64,000 nt of DNA from Angelakisella sp. Lineage in GTDB: Bacteria; Bacillota; Clostridia; Oscillospirales; Ruminococcaceae. The position numbers and the translations under genes were made by a program. Of the stretch, positions 44,809-53,246 are shown piece by piece. Location of the stretch: positions 1 to 64,000 of the forward strand of contig JAHHTQ010000007.1 of the NCBI GenBank assembly GCA_020024555.1, written 5' to 3'. Numbering within the stretch: position 1 is the first letter of the stretch; each line of letters starts with the position of its first letter. The notes under the pieces were generated by a model, which saw only the letters and a program-made list of their open reading frames with translations, ran no database searches and was not told where the DNA came from.

Positions 44809-47800
44809 CTAAAAAAATGTAATTTGACTGGTTTCCGGCAGTCCTTTTAAAGAACCATGTTCCGATAAGGTTTCTATAACCGCTTTTGAAACACCTGTTC
44901 TGGTGGTTATTTCTTCGATAGATAGGTACTCGCCCTTCTTTCCGCCTTCTTCAAGTGAGAGAGCGGCGGCTTCGCCGACGCCGTTCAGGCTGCAAAAAGG
45001 CAATCTCAGTTTGTCTCCCTCTATTGTGAACATCTTGGCTTTTGATTTATATAAATCTACCGGTAAAAGCTCTATCCCTCTTTTCAGCATCTCATAAGTT
45101 ACCTGTAACATATCCATAACTCCGTTTTCTTTGGCTGAACGTTCGTTACCCATTGATGAAAGCATATTATATTTTAATTTTACGCTTTCTGCTCCTTTTA
45201 TGGCTGTCTGCGCATCGAAATCTTCGCCACGGATAGAAAACAGCACAGCATAAAACTCTTTTGGATAATATACCTTGTACCAACCCAGACGTATAGCCGA
45301 AATTACATAAGCTGCGGCGTGCGCCTTAGGGAACATATATTTAATTTTCAAACAACTGTTTATGTACCATTCAGGAACGCCTTTGTTACGCATTTCATCT
45401 TTCATTTCTTCGGTAAGTAGTTTCGGAGCTTTACCCTTACGTGTAATCTCCATTATTTTAAACGAAAGTTTTGGATCAAGTCCATAGTGCATAAGTCTTG
45501 TCATTATGCTGTCACGCGTACCGATAACGTCGGATATTGTACATATTCCGTCGGCTATCAAATCTTTTGCATTCCCCAGCCAAACATCTGTGCCATGAGA
45601 CAGTCCTGATATTTGTATAAGGTCTTCAAATTTTTTTGGATTGGATTCCTTTAACATTCCACGTACGAATGGCGTGCCCATTTCGGGCAGAGCAAGAGTA
45701 CCTGTATCTACTCCCACATCTGATAAATCCACTCCAAGCGCCTCGCTTGATGTGAACAGACTGTATACTTTCGGGTCACTCATTGGTATATCGTTTATCA
45801 GTATACCTGTATAGTCTTCAAGATACTTAAACATAGTCGGAGAATCGTGTCCGAGTTCGTCAAGTTTCAGTATGGTATCGTGTATTGAGTGAAAGTCAAA
45901 ATGTGTGGTTATTGTATCACTGTTTACATCATTTGCGGGGTGCTGAACAGGACAAAAATCATATATTTCATAATCATTTGGTACGACAACCATACCTCCC
46001 GGGTGCTGTCCGGTAGTTCTCTTTATACCTGTACAGCCTTTTGCAAGCCTTAGAGTATCTACCCCGATAGGTCTGCCTTTTTCTTCCATATATGTTTTTG
46101 CAAAGCCATAGGCTGTTTTATCGGCAACTGTTGATATAGTTCCTGCTTTAAACACATGGTCTTTTCCGAACAGTTCTTCTGTAAATTTATGCGCCTGTGA
46201 CTGATATTCTCCGGAAAAGTTTAGGTCTATATCGGGAGCTTTGTCACCGTCAAAACCCAAAAATGTTTCAAAAGGTATTTCGTGACCGTCTCGGTTATAT
46301 GGTGTGCCACATATTTCGCAGTTTTTGTCAGGTAGGTCAAAGCCTGAACCATATTCGCCTTTTAGGAAAAATTCACTGTGTTTACACTTTGGACAAACAT
46401 AGTGGGGCGGAAGTGGATTAACTTCGGAAATGCCCGCCATTGTAGCAACGAATGATGAGCCGACAGAACCACGTGAACCAACGGAGTATCCGCACTCAAC
46501 GGATTTTTGAACAAGTTTTTGAGCTATCATATACAGTACGGAGAAGCCGTGTTTTGTTATGGAGTCAAGTTCCCTTTCAAGTCTGTTTGTCACAACGTCC
46601 GGAACGATAACTTCGCCCTGAGCATTTTTTTCACCATATATTTCTTTTGCCTTGTCTCTGGTAATACGTTTTAGGTCATCTTCCGCCCCTTCAATATTAG
46701 GTGTAAAAGTGCCTTCGGGAATGGGGCGAATATGTTCGCACATATCAGCTATTTTTTGTGGATTTGTTATTACGATTTCTTTTGCTTGTTTCTCATCTAA
46801 ATAGCTGAATTCGTCAAGCATTTGCTGTGTGGTTCGCATATATAGAGGCGCTTGCATATCGGCATCGGGGAATTTTTGCGCTGCCATAAGCACTGCTCTG
46901 TATACGCTGTCTTTTTTGTCTAAAAAATGCACATCGCCTGTTGCAACAACAGGTTTGTTTATTTTGTCGGCTATTTCTATTACTTTTTTATTAAAGTCAA
47001 TCAGGTCTTGCTCGGAACTTACTTCGCCTTTGCGTAGCATATACATATTGTTGCCGAGTGGCTGAATTTCCAAATAGTCATAAAATTCCGCAATTCTGCA
47101 AAGTTCTTCAAAAGGTTTATTTTGTTTTACGGCTCTAAAAAGTTCGCCTGCCTCGCAAGCCGACCCCAAAATAAGTCCTTCCCGGTGTTCTATCAGTTGC
47201 GAACGAAGTGTGCGTGGTCGTTTGTAGAAGTGGTCAAGATGCGCGTATGAAACAAGTTTATATAGATTTTTTAGTCCGACTTGATTTTTGACAAGTATTA
47301 TAATATGGTTCGTTTTTGCCTTTTTTTCGTCTTGATAGTCACTTGCCATATCATCGAGCAAATAGCCCTCCATACCGTATATAACTTTAAAATCAGGATT
47401 ATTTTTGCGGATACTGAGTTCTGTGTTCATAGCTTCTGGGAAAGCCTGCACAACGCCATGGTCGGTTATTGCTATTGCTTTTTGCCCCCATTCGTTTGCT
47501 CTGTTTATTATATCCGCAGGGGTTGATACTGCGTCCATACTGGACATTGTTGTGTGGCAGTGTAGTTCTATTCTTTTTTCGGGCAAATCATCGGTTATCT
47601 TTGTCTTTTTAACAAGTGTTATGTCACGCGCCTTCATTGTAATATCTTTGTCGTATTGGTCATAGCTTACTTCACCTTGAACAAGTATTGTATTACCTGC
47701 CTTTATATCATCAAAAGCGCTTGCTTTTTCTTTATCTAAAAATAATTTGACGGTAATAGAACCTGTATAGTCGGTAATCAGTATTGTCATTATTACTTTT

Positions 47801-48585
47801 TTACCGTCTTTTGTTTCCCGTGAAGATATATCGAAAATATCTCCCCATACGCTTGTTAGACCTGTTTCACTGTTTACATAAATAAGTTCTTCGGGAACTT
47901 TTTTTATTTCTTTGCCAAGGAGCAGTTGCGCAGAACTTGTGTCGATAGGTAAGTTCTCCATACTGATAAGCGTATATGTTTTTGCTGTCTTTTTGGTGGG
48001 CTGTGGCGGCGCAACTATTTTTACTGTTTCAAATGGCGGTGGGGCAATTTCTTCGTGTACACATTCGCCGACACTTACGCTAATGGGAATGTCACCGCTT
48101 TGTTGTTCTTCCTCACAAAATGTTATTTGCGGATAAAACCCAAAGTATTTTTTTACAATAGACGCTGATTTTTGTGAAATATCGAGTGAGTTTAAAAAAT
48201 CTTGATTTTCATTTTTTACAGAGCCGTTTTGCAGTTTGATTTTAACATCATTTCCGTTTAGTTCAACAAGGGCATTGTTTAAAAAACCGTTTATCGGAAA
48301 TCCGCTTTCTTTTAGTTCATAAGCTATTTCGCTTACAAATTCTTCTGTAAACAGTTCTTTTTCATAAGTATATATAATCTTTATATCTTCAATAGATAAA
48401 AGTTTTTGCAGTTTCAGTATAGTTATATCTACCTGTCTTTTTGATATAATTTTTTTGGGAGCAAGAAAGACATATAGTTTTTTATTGTCCTGTGATTTTT
48501 GCAGTTGTGTAATTTCGGTATCGCATAGATTTTGACAGTCTATACTATCCAAAAAAGAGCCAAAGACACTTCCGAATGTAGCCAA
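44809..48585 (-). CDS. polC: DNA polymerase III alpha subunit, PolC type, lacking the exonuclease domain
   Basis: This 1258-residue replicative polymerase has an N-terminal domain, an OB fold (about 230-325) and a PHP domain beginning ELHCHTTMSSMDAV (340). A PolC zinc motif CPKC...CEIC (731-759), palm Asp785/Asp787 in PDIDLNF, fingers and a C-terminal helix-hairpin-helix follow. Canonical PolC (about 1430-1440 residues) carries a DnaQ-like 3'-5' exonuclease inserted in the PHP domain. Here the sequence runs from VIYGMEGYLLDD (412) through 15 residues straight to ILVKNQVGLKNLYKLVS. No FDVETTG or other exonuclease motif is present, and the frame is unbroken. The start is TTG after GGAGG. It follows ispG and a CPBP gene. 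Confidence 0.95.
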   Translation of the reverse strand: MATFGSVFGSFLDSIDCQNLCDTEITQLQKSQDNKKLYVFLAPKKIISKRQVDITILKLQKLLSIEDIKIIYTYEKELFTEEFVSEIAYELKESGFPINGFLNNALVELNGNDVKIKLQNGSVKNENQDFLNSLDISQKSASIVKKYFGFYPQITFCEEEQQSGDIPISVSVGECVHEEIAPPPFETVKIVAPPQPTKKTAKTYTLISMENLPIDTSSAQLLLGKEIKKVPEELIYVNSETGLTSVWGDIFDISSRETKDGKKVIMTILITDYTGSITVKLFLDKEKASAFDDIKAGNTILVQGEVSYDQYDKDITMKARDITLVKKTKITDDLPEKRIELHCHTTMSSMDAVSTPADIINRANEWGQKAIAITDHGVVQAFPEAMNTELSIRKNNPDFKVIYGMEGYLLDDMASDYQDEKKAKTNHIIILVKNQVGLKNLYKLVSYAHLDHFYKRPRTLRSQLIEHREGLILGSACEAGELFRAVKQNKPFEELCRIAEFYDYLEIQPLGNNMYMLRKGEVSSEQDLIDFNKKVIEIADKINKPVVATGDVHFLDKKDSVYRAVLMAAQKFPDADMQAPLYMRTTQQMLDEFSYLDEKQAKEIVITNPQKIADMCEHIRPIPEGTFTPNIEGAEDDLKRITRDKAKEIYGEKNAQGEVIVPDVVTNRLERELDSITKHGFSVLYMIAQKLVQKSVECGYSVGSRGSVGSSFVATMAGISEVNPLPPHYVCPKCKHSEFFLKGEYGSGFDLPDKNCEICGTPYNRDGHEIPFETFLGFDGDKAPDIDLNFSGEYQSQAHKFTEELFGKDHVFKAGTISTVADKTAYGFAKTYMEEKGRPIGVDTLRLAKGCTGIKRTTGQHPGGMVVVPNDYEIYDFCPVQHPANDVNSDTITTHFDFHSIHDTILKLDELGHDSPTMFKYLEDYTGILINDIPMSDPKVYSLFTSSEALGVDLSDVGVDTGTLALPEMGTPFVRGMLKESNPKKFEDLIQISGLSHGTDVWLGNAKDLIADGICTISDVIGTRDSIMTRLMHYGLDPKLSFKIMEITRKGKAPKLLTEEMKDEMRNKGVPEWYINSCLKIKYMFPKAHAAAYVISAIRLGWYKVYYPKEFYAVLFSIRGEDFDAQTAIKGAESVKLKYNMLSSMGNERSAKENGVMDMLQVTYEMLKRGIELLPVDLYKSKAKMFTIEGDKLRLPFCSLNGVGEAAALSLEEGGKKGEYLSIEEITTRTGVSKAVIETLSEHGSLKGLPETSQITFF

Positions 48586-48673
48586 AAATATCCTCCGTTC
48601 ATTATTTTTATTATATTTTTTGTAAGAAATTTTTTGGGACGGAAGGAAGTCCGCCCCAAAAGTATTATAGGAT

Positions 48674-49348
48674 TTATATAATTCCGAATAGCATAAGTCC
48701 TACTGTATTTATTGCAAAATTGGCAAATATATGTATAAGCCAAGAAATATATATATTTTTACTGTTTTCATTGCAATAATTGAATATCAGTCCTCCGATG
48801 AACAGTCCTATTTGCGCAAGGACAACAAGTATAATATCAAACCAACCTATCATCATTGATATATGATACAAAGAAAATATAAGCGCGCTGAAAACATAAG
48901 CGAATTTCCGTGAGGAAACATCTTTCAGTGTAAAGAAAGAAAATCCGCGAAAGAAAAATTCTTCTAACAGGGAATTTATAAGAGATATATAGAGAGCAAC
49001 AAAGATAAAATTGTTTTTATTTATTTCAAGAGTATCATCGAGCGCGGGAATAATCGCTCCGAAATCAAAGAATTCACTAAGAATAAAATATGTGATTAGT
49101 ATTGTGATATATACGCTGATGCCCATAAAAAAAGCTGTTTTTAACCCTTTTTTATTTGGAATAAGCAAATTTTTAATATTGGTATTTTTGCTGAAATAGG
49201 AATAAATAAAAGGCAATATCAAAAATAGCGGTATTTTTATCAATGATTTTACCACATATACAGGTTTTATAAATATATCAACAATAGATAGTATTATACA
49301 GGATATTATTACAATCAGCATAATACTGTATTTTTGTTTTTTTATCAT
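48674..49348 (-). CDS. CPBP-family intramembrane glutamic protease
   Basis: This 224-residue membrane protein has about six to eight helices. It carries the CPBP/CAAX-protease signatures: Glu129-Glu130 with Arg134 in LEEFFFRGF, His162 in FSLYHIS, and His206 in HIFANFA. Such proteins cleave or process prenylated or membrane substrates; many bacterial members act in bacteriocin immunity or have unknown roles. Its ATG lies two bases after the ispG stop, with GGAGG inside the end of ispG, so translation is coupled. In many Firmicutes the intramembrane protease gene rseP lies beside ispG and polC; here this unrelated one does. Confidence 0.88.
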   Translation of the reverse strand: MIKKQKYSIMLIVIISCIILSIVDIFIKPVYVVKSLIKIPLFLILPFIYSYFSKNTNIKNLLIPNKKGLKTAFFMGISVYITILITYFILSEFFDFGAIIPALDDTLEINKNNFIFVALYISLINSLLEEFFFRGFSFFTLKDVSSRKFAYVFSALIFSLYHISMMIGWFDIILVVLAQIGLFIGGLIFNYCNENSKNIYISWLIHIFANFAINTVGLMLFGII

Positions 49349-49350
49349 AA

Positions 49351-50400
49351 TTATAGTTTTTCTACCTCCGCCAGCAGTACTTCCACAGCTTTTTCGTGAG
49401 GGACAGTCGCTATTATTTCACCTTTTTTGAATATTTGGCAATTTGGAATACCGCCTGCTATACCTATATCGGCGTCTTTTGCCTCTCCCGGACCGTTGAC
49501 AACACAACCCATAACAGCTACTTTTATATTTTTTTGGCAATTTTTTAGAGCAGTTTCTATTTGGTTTGCCATTCCCATAAGGTCAACCCGCGTTCTTCCG
49601 CAAGTCGGACAGGATATGAATACAGGAGAATTTGGAAGTCTGCCTATACTACGTAAAATATCTTTTGCGGCATATACTTCTTCTATTGGGTCGGCAGTGA
49701 GTGAAACACGCATAGTGTCGCCTATACCGTCAGCAAGCAGTGAGCCGAGCGCAACAGCCGATTTTACAAGTCCCATATGCGCGGTTCCGGCTTCGGTTAC
49801 GCCAAGGTGCAAAGGACAATCACGCTTTTCGCTCATTAGTCTGTATGCGTCAAGAGTACGCTTAACATCAGTTGATTTAATTGCTACCACATAGTTATTA
49901 AAATCATATCTTTCAAGCAGTGATATATTATACATAGCGCTTTCAACAAGCGCTTCGGCTGACGGATATCCATATTTTGCGAGTACTTCTTTTTCAAGAG
50001 AACCGCTGTTTACGCCTATTCTTATAGGAATATTGTTTGCCTTACATGCATCTACAACTTGTTTAACTCTATCGTCAGAACCAATATTACCGGGGTTTAT
50101 ACGTATTTTGTCAGCTCCGGCGTAGGCTGCTTCTATCGCTAATTTGTGATTATACTGAATATCCGCAACTATCGGCATAGGTGACGCCTCTTTTATTTTT
50201 GGGATAAGCTGTATATCTTTTGGTCCTTGTATGGCAACTCGGCTGATATTACAGCCTGCCTCATACAGCCTTTTTGTTTGTTCAATATTTGCCTCAATAT
50301 CGTCAAGCGAGGTATTTAACATTGATTGTATAGCAATAGGATTGTTGCCGCCTATCGTGACATTACCTATTTTTACTTCTCTTGTAAGTTTTCTGTTCAT
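49351..50400 (-). CDS. ispG: 4-hydroxy-3-methylbut-2-en-1-yl diphosphate synthase
   Basis: This 349-residue iron-sulfur enzyme carries out the sixth step of the MEP isoprenoid pathway. Visible segments are VTIGGNNPIAIQSMLNT, VADIQYNHKLA, RINPGNIG, the cluster cysteines in FISCPTCGRT and MGCVVNGPGEA, and the closing GIAGGIPNCQIF. It is the first gene of the ispG-CPBP-polC operon, with promoter TTGATA-17-TACAAT at 50448-50476. The MEP route is the usual source of isoprenoids in Clostridia. Confidence 0.97.
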   Translation of the reverse strand: MNRKLTREVKIGNVTIGGNNPIAIQSMLNTSLDDIEANIEQTKRLYEAGCNISRVAIQGPKDIQLIPKIKEASPMPIVADIQYNHKLAIEAAYAGADKIRINPGNIGSDDRVKQVVDACKANNIPIRIGVNSGSLEKEVLAKYGYPSAEALVESAMYNISLLERYDFNNYVVAIKSTDVKRTLDAYRLMSEKRDCPLHLGVTEAGTAHMGLVKSAVALGSLLADGIGDTMRVSLTADPIEEVYAAKDILRSIGRLPNSPVFISCPTCGRTRVDLMGMANQIETALKNCQKNIKVAVMGCVVNGPGEAKDADIGIAGGIPNCQIFKKGEIIATVPHEKAVEVLLAEVEKL

Positions 50401-50447
50401 TATTGTATCACCCCATATTATTATTAAATTATAAAACTTTTTTAACT

Positions 50448-50476
50448 ATTGTATCATAGTTTTATTTTTATATCAA
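50448..50476 (-). promoter_or_regulatory. Promoter of the ispG-polC operon
   Basis: On the minus strand TTGATA (50471-50476) and TACAAT (50448-50453) are spaced by 17 bp. The remaining stretch 50477-50720 is AT-rich and I see nothing in it. Confidence 0.72.
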
Positions 50477-50721
50477 TTATTGATTTTATCGAACAAAGTC
50501 TAAAAAATGCGATTATAAAGTATTTTATCAATAATTTTATAAAAATATAGATTATTTTTTACAAATATTTCATTAATAGCGACAAATTTTATAATTAATA
50601 AATAAAAATTTTGGCTTGCATAAAAAAACAATAATTTTAGTAACCAAACAAGTCATAAAAGTATTATTTGATTTTTTAGATGTGGATTGTTTTTTTTGAA
50701 TTTAAATTTTAATTTGTATAA

Positions 50722-50758
50722 TAAAAAAACAGCACAGAAAAAAGTCTGCGCTGTTTTT
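50722..50758 (-). terminator. Terminator of the flavin reductase gene
   Basis: Stem AACAGCACAGA/TCTGCGCTGTT with one mismatch and a 6-nt loop has an A run on its left, which is the T tract on the minus strand. Confidence 0.85.
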
Positions 50759-50781
50759 AGTAATATTAATTTTATATATTA

Positions 50782-52635
50782 TTATTTAGCTTGTTCCATA
50801 CAAAGTTTAACAGCTTCAATGATAGCGTTACTTGTGTTTGTAGCGTTTGTAACAGTATCAACTTCTACTGTTTGCTTTCTTATAATTTGAGCTGTAACAG
50901 CTTTCTCGGCGCCTTCAAATATACCTGATGTTTCTGTATGTTCAAGTAGTTTGATTGTAACGATTTCACCGTCTTTTACTGTAACTTCAACTTTTACAGG
51001 GCCGTTGTTACCTTGCGCAGATGCTGTATATACGCCATCTTTAAAGTTAGCTTCTACTTCCGGTTTAACTTCTTCTTCTGTTGTTTCAACAACGATTGTC
51101 GGTTCTGTGTTACCGCCGTTTGCCACAACATATTTGTTTGCGTTTGTACCAGCGTTACGTCCGAAGATAACGATATCTGCAACAGCATTACCGCCTAGAC
51201 GGTTAGCGCCATGCACGCCACCTGTAACTTCACCGGCAGCGTATAGACCTGCGATAGCTACTTTGTCTTTATTTAGAACTTCGTTGTTTGTATTGATTTT
51301 TACACCACCCATTGTATGATGAACAGCAGGCGCGCATAGGGCAGCATAGTATTTTGGTTGGTTAAGAGCCTGCGCTCTGTCCGCTCTGCCAAATTCGTCA
51401 TCTTTTTTGCTTGTAACGGCTTCTGTGTATTTTGTCATTGTTGCTTTTAGGGCATCGGCAGGAATATTTATGAGTTTTGCCAAATCTTCTATTGTATCGG
51501 CTTCAACAACGATACCTGCGCTGATGTAGCTTTCAATAGCTTTTAGACTCTTTCTGACATTTTCGTCAAATATCATATAAGCTTGTTTGTCTTTTTGTTT
51601 TAGGATAGCCGCTGAAACAACGTCACGTGTTTCAAGTTCGTTTATAAAACGGTTGCCTTCTTTGTTTACAAGGATAGCTCCGTTACCACGTACACCTTCT
51701 GTGTACATTTTTTGAGTTTCAGGGTGTACTGTTGGGTGTGTTTGGATTTCTTTCATATCAACAAGGTCGGCGCCAACTTTTTCAGCCATTTTTATACCGT
51801 CACCTGTTGCAACTTTTGCGTTTGTTGTACCAAAGCCTTCTAGGTCAGCTTTGTATGAAACCACCATTTCACTGTTTGCTCCGAAACCACCTGTTGCAAG
51901 AACAACGGCTTTACAGTTAATTATATATTCACCGTTTTCGTCACTTACTTTTAGTCCTGTTACTTTGCCGTCTGTCATAATAATTTCTTCGGCTTTTGTG
52001 TTTAGCAGTACGGGAATTTTAAGTTCTGCAACTTTTGCATTAAGTGTTTTTACAAGCATAGGACCTACTGCGCTTGTATCAGACGGACGGTGAATTCTTT
52101 TTACAGACGCGCCACCGAACATACCTACAACTTGTAGGTCACCGCCGATAGAGTTTACCCAATCAACAGCTTCTGCTGAATGTTCAACCATAAATTTAAC
52201 AAGTTCGGGATCGTTTAGGTTCTTACCGCCTTTCATTGTATCTTCATAGAACAGTTCGTTTGTATCTTCGATACCGTCTTTCTTTTGATACTCAGTCTCA
52301 GAAGCGTTTAGACCACCTGTTGCGTAGATTGTGTTACCACCTGTAATAGGAGCTTTTTCTACAATAACAACGTTTGTTGCGCCGTCTTGCACAGCTTGAA
52401 CAGCGGCAGACATACCCGCGCCACCTGCGCCGACAATAACGATATCTGCGGATTTATCTGCAACTTGTGTTGGTTGTGAAGAAGTCTCACTTGTTGATGA
52501 GCTACTATTTGTTGATTCGCTTACTGATGTTGATGTTGAATTTGGTGAGCTTGATTGTTCATCTTTTGCGCCGCAACCTGTAAACAGTGTCGCTGTCAAC
52601 ATCACTGATAACAAAATTGATAATAGTTTTTTCAT
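50782..52635 (-). CDS. Secreted lipoprotein flavin reductase (fumarate reductase/flavocytochrome c-like) with FMN-binding domain
   Basis: This 617-residue lipoprotein (lipobox LFTGC, Cys21) has a Ser/Thr-rich linker (26-58) and an FAD-binding core (VIVGAGGAGMSAA, 66-78). A C-terminal FMN-binding domain (531-617) follows. The fumarate-reductase active-site residues are all present with spacing close to the Shewanella enzyme: His300, acid-base Arg337, His439 and Arg479. The motif DTVTNATNTS (593-602) corresponds to the site where FMN is covalently attached, though the usual Gly is Asn. It probably reduces fumarate, urocanate or a similar enoate outside the membrane as a respiratory electron sink. 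It has a consensus promoter and no electron-transfer partner adjacent. Confidence 0.92.
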   Translation of the reverse strand: MKKLLSILLSVMLTATLFTGCGAKDEQSSSPNSTSTSVSESTNSSSSTSETSSQPTQVADKSADIVIVGAGGAGMSAAVQAVQDGATNVVIVEKAPITGGNTIYATGGLNASETEYQKKDGIEDTNELFYEDTMKGGKNLNDPELVKFMVEHSAEAVDWVNSIGGDLQVVGMFGGASVKRIHRPSDTSAVGPMLVKTLNAKVAELKIPVLLNTKAEEIIMTDGKVTGLKVSDENGEYIINCKAVVLATGGFGANSEMVVSYKADLEGFGTTNAKVATGDGIKMAEKVGADLVDMKEIQTHPTVHPETQKMYTEGVRGNGAILVNKEGNRFINELETRDVVSAAILKQKDKQAYMIFDENVRKSLKAIESYISAGIVVEADTIEDLAKLINIPADALKATMTKYTEAVTSKKDDEFGRADRAQALNQPKYYAALCAPAVHHTMGGVKINTNNEVLNKDKVAIAGLYAAGEVTGGVHGANRLGGNAVADIVIFGRNAGTNANKYVVANGGNTEPTIVVETTEEEVKPEVEANFKDGVYTASAQGNNGPVKVEVTVKDGEIVTIKLLEHTETSGIFEGAEKAVTAQIIRKQTVEVDTVTNATNTSNAIIEAVKLCMEQAK

Positions 52636-52678
52636 TTGATTTCCTCCAAAATATTCGAGAGTTAATTACAAAATTTTC

Positions 52679-52779
52679 GCACAATTTTTATCTATTTCAC
52701 TAATAAGTACAGTGCTAATTGTGCAAATTATGATAATTACTTCACATAAAATTATAATAGCTGAAAAATAAAATGTCAA
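52679..52779 (-). promoter_or_regulatory. Consensus promoter and inverted repeat upstream of the flavin reductase
   Basis: On the minus strand perfect TTGACA (52774-52779) and TATAAT (52751-52756) are 17 bp apart. The leader of about 110 nt contains GCACAATT (52679-52686) and its inverse AATTGTGC (52717-52724), which could be an operator pair or a leader hairpin. GGAGG lies seven bases before the ATG. The gene is probably strongly expressed. Confidence 0.78.
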
Positions 52780-52892
52780 TTACAATATATGATGTTCATA
52801 AATATTTAATTTAAATAGTCTATATTAACAAAATGCTTACTTAAATATTTTCTTTTTTATACTGATTTACACATATATTTTTTCTAAAAATA

Positions 52893-52922
52893 TAAAAAAA
52901 CACATCGAATATTGATGTGTTT
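52893..52922. terminator. Terminator hairpin, left copy beside repeat D
   Basis: Stem CACATC/GATGTG with a 7-nt loop is preceded by seven A residues, i.e. a T tract for minus-strand transcripts from cysS. It duplicates 53190-53215 with a single mismatch in 23 bp. Confidence 0.75.
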
Positions 52923-53189
52923 CAGCGTGTCAAAAAAACCTATTGCCAGAAAAATATGCACAAAAGGTGTAATTTTAAAGAAACTTTTTCTCTTGCAAAA
53001 AGTTTCCTCTTTTGGCATAAATGCCAAAATTCACCTTCAAAAATGCGCTTGCACGGCAAAAGCGTTCCGTTTTCTGCGGAAAACGGCTTAGGCTCTGCCT
53101 AAGAACCGCAATTTTTTGAAAAAAATTGAGTAAAACTTTTGTAGACTTCGTCATTATAACGAATGGGTATGCCTTTTTTGAAACGCTGA
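52923..53189 (-). mobile_element. MITE-like multi-hairpin element, copy D (long form, inverted)
   Basis: This is the best preserved copy (267 bp). Terminal inverted repeats are CAGCGTGTCAAAAAA and TTTTTTGAAACGCTGA. It runs in the same direction as copy C and opposite to copy A. It splits a bidirectional terminator downstream of cysS. The hairpin has been duplicated, the left copy keeping the A run and the right copy the T run. No coding potential is seen. Confidence 0.9.
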
Positions 53190-53215
53190 CACATCGAATA
53201 CTGATGTGTTTTTAC
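53190..53215. terminator. Terminator hairpin, right copy beside repeat D
   Basis: Stem CACATC/GATGTG is followed by TTTTT on the plus strand. It differs from the left copy by one base (ATT versus ACT in the loop). Confidence 0.75.
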
Positions 53216-53246
53216 TTGATTGTTAAGTTTTAAAATGAATTTGTAT

